A stretch of DNA of 64,000 nt. Source: Linepithema humile (Eukaryota; Arthropoda; Insecta; Hymenoptera; Formicidae). Of the stretch, positions 63,401 to 64,000 are shown piece by piece (the stretch's first letter is position 1; each line of letters starts with the position of its first letter). The stretch spans positions 18,223,411 to 18,287,410 of the forward strand of contig NC_090132.1 of NCBI RefSeq assembly GCF_040581485.1, written 5' to 3'. The notes under the pieces were generated by a model that was not told the DNA's origin, ran no database searches, and saw nothing but the letters and a program-made list of their open reading frames with translations. The position numbers were made by a program, and so were the translations under genes.

Positions 63401-64000
63401 CGTCTGTAATCTTTCGCTTAAAATGTTCGAATATTACTCTGTGAAGAAACATTTTATTTTAAAGAATGCAATTTATTATTAATGTTAATACTATCGTATA
63501 ACTTTCACGAATCGCAGCAGCTTTTTAAGTAAAGTAAAATATACAAGTAAAGAAAATTATGATCGTTTCACACATTATCGTTCAAAGGTATATCGTAGTT
63601 TTAATAATGTGAGATAAAGTATGACACGATAAAATTAGCATACATTGCATATTTATTGCGTTACATGTGAAACAATGCACTACTTTGGTTCATCTGATAA
63701 TCATTGTCATACATAGAACGAAATCGATAGGTCTATGCCCGAAAGGGCTTTATATCTTTAGAAATTCTATGAATTCTCCGATCGTAGTATCGATACTTTT
63801 AATTAATTCAGTACAGAATGTCAGCGCCATAGGAATGCGATTTTTTTATTCATTATATAATGTCATTAATTAAACATGAAGCTTAATACATAATTTCGCG
63901 TATTTAAGCGACAATAAATGTCATTAACTTCTCAAAAACGTCAATATAATAAAATAATAATTACATTCGCAGAACAATGTTAAAGAAATATGCAGCATAA
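60487..64000. other. otp: Upstream otp intron, continuing past the right edge
   Basis: It must be otp intron, because the homeodomain is split at 60,484 and no N-terminal homeodomain sequence is present up to 64,000 on the minus strand. CpG-richer blocks at 60,880-61,400 (with a CT run at 61,149-61,163), 61,800-61,960 and 62,500-62,800 are candidate enhancers. Confidence 0.7.

Noticed and set aside
1..64000. Search for tRNA, rRNA, known insect miRNA seeds, transposase motifs and CRISPR arrays
   Set aside because: By eye none gave a convincing match. A tRNAscan, Rfam and Dfam search would be needed to exclude divergent cases.

Overview
The window looks like insect nuclear DNA. It is roughly two-thirds A+T by eye, with CpG-rich islands, many TA, GA and TTA microsatellites, small phase-consistent introns, and two recognisable metazoan genes. 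The base composition, the CpG-rich islands and the style of the protein tails suggest Hymenoptera, perhaps an ant. That assignment is inference, since nothing here names the species. No bacterial or viral genes, CRISPR arrays, rRNAs or tRNAs were seen.

Layout. Bases 1-45,000 are almost gene-free: AT-rich filler, CpG-richer islands that could be regulatory, simple repeats and several inverted repeats. The most notable object is an imperfect palindrome of about 2 kb (4618-6612) with almost no spacer. Relatives of its arms lie in a tandem cluster at 33,371-34,955. A possible lone coding exon lies at 1582-1774 (+). A possible promoter plus first coding exon lies at 23,296-23,392 (-).

Bases 45,911-47,944 (+) hold a complete five-exon gene for a membrane-anchored peptidyl-alpha-hydroxyglycine alpha-amidating lyase (PAL) of 523 residues. 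This is the second enzyme of neuropeptide C-terminal amidation. A phase-compatible exon at 49,230-49,438, followed by AATAAA at 49,583, could give an isoform with a longer cytoplasmic tail.

Bases 55,650-60,484 (-) hold the last three exons of the homeobox gene orthopedia (otp). They start at homeodomain residue 47, and the rest of the gene lies beyond the right edge. PAL and otp converge, with about 6 kb of AT-rich DNA between them. Otp is known in other animals for specifying neuroendocrine cells, and PAL serves peptide amidation. A functional link between the two neighbours here is only a hypothesis.

The otp introns and the DNA upstream to 64,000 contain a perfect 24-bp palindrome and CpG-richer blocks that are enhancer candidates. 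Exon boundaries were set by eye from splice consensus and reading phase. Percent identities are estimates.
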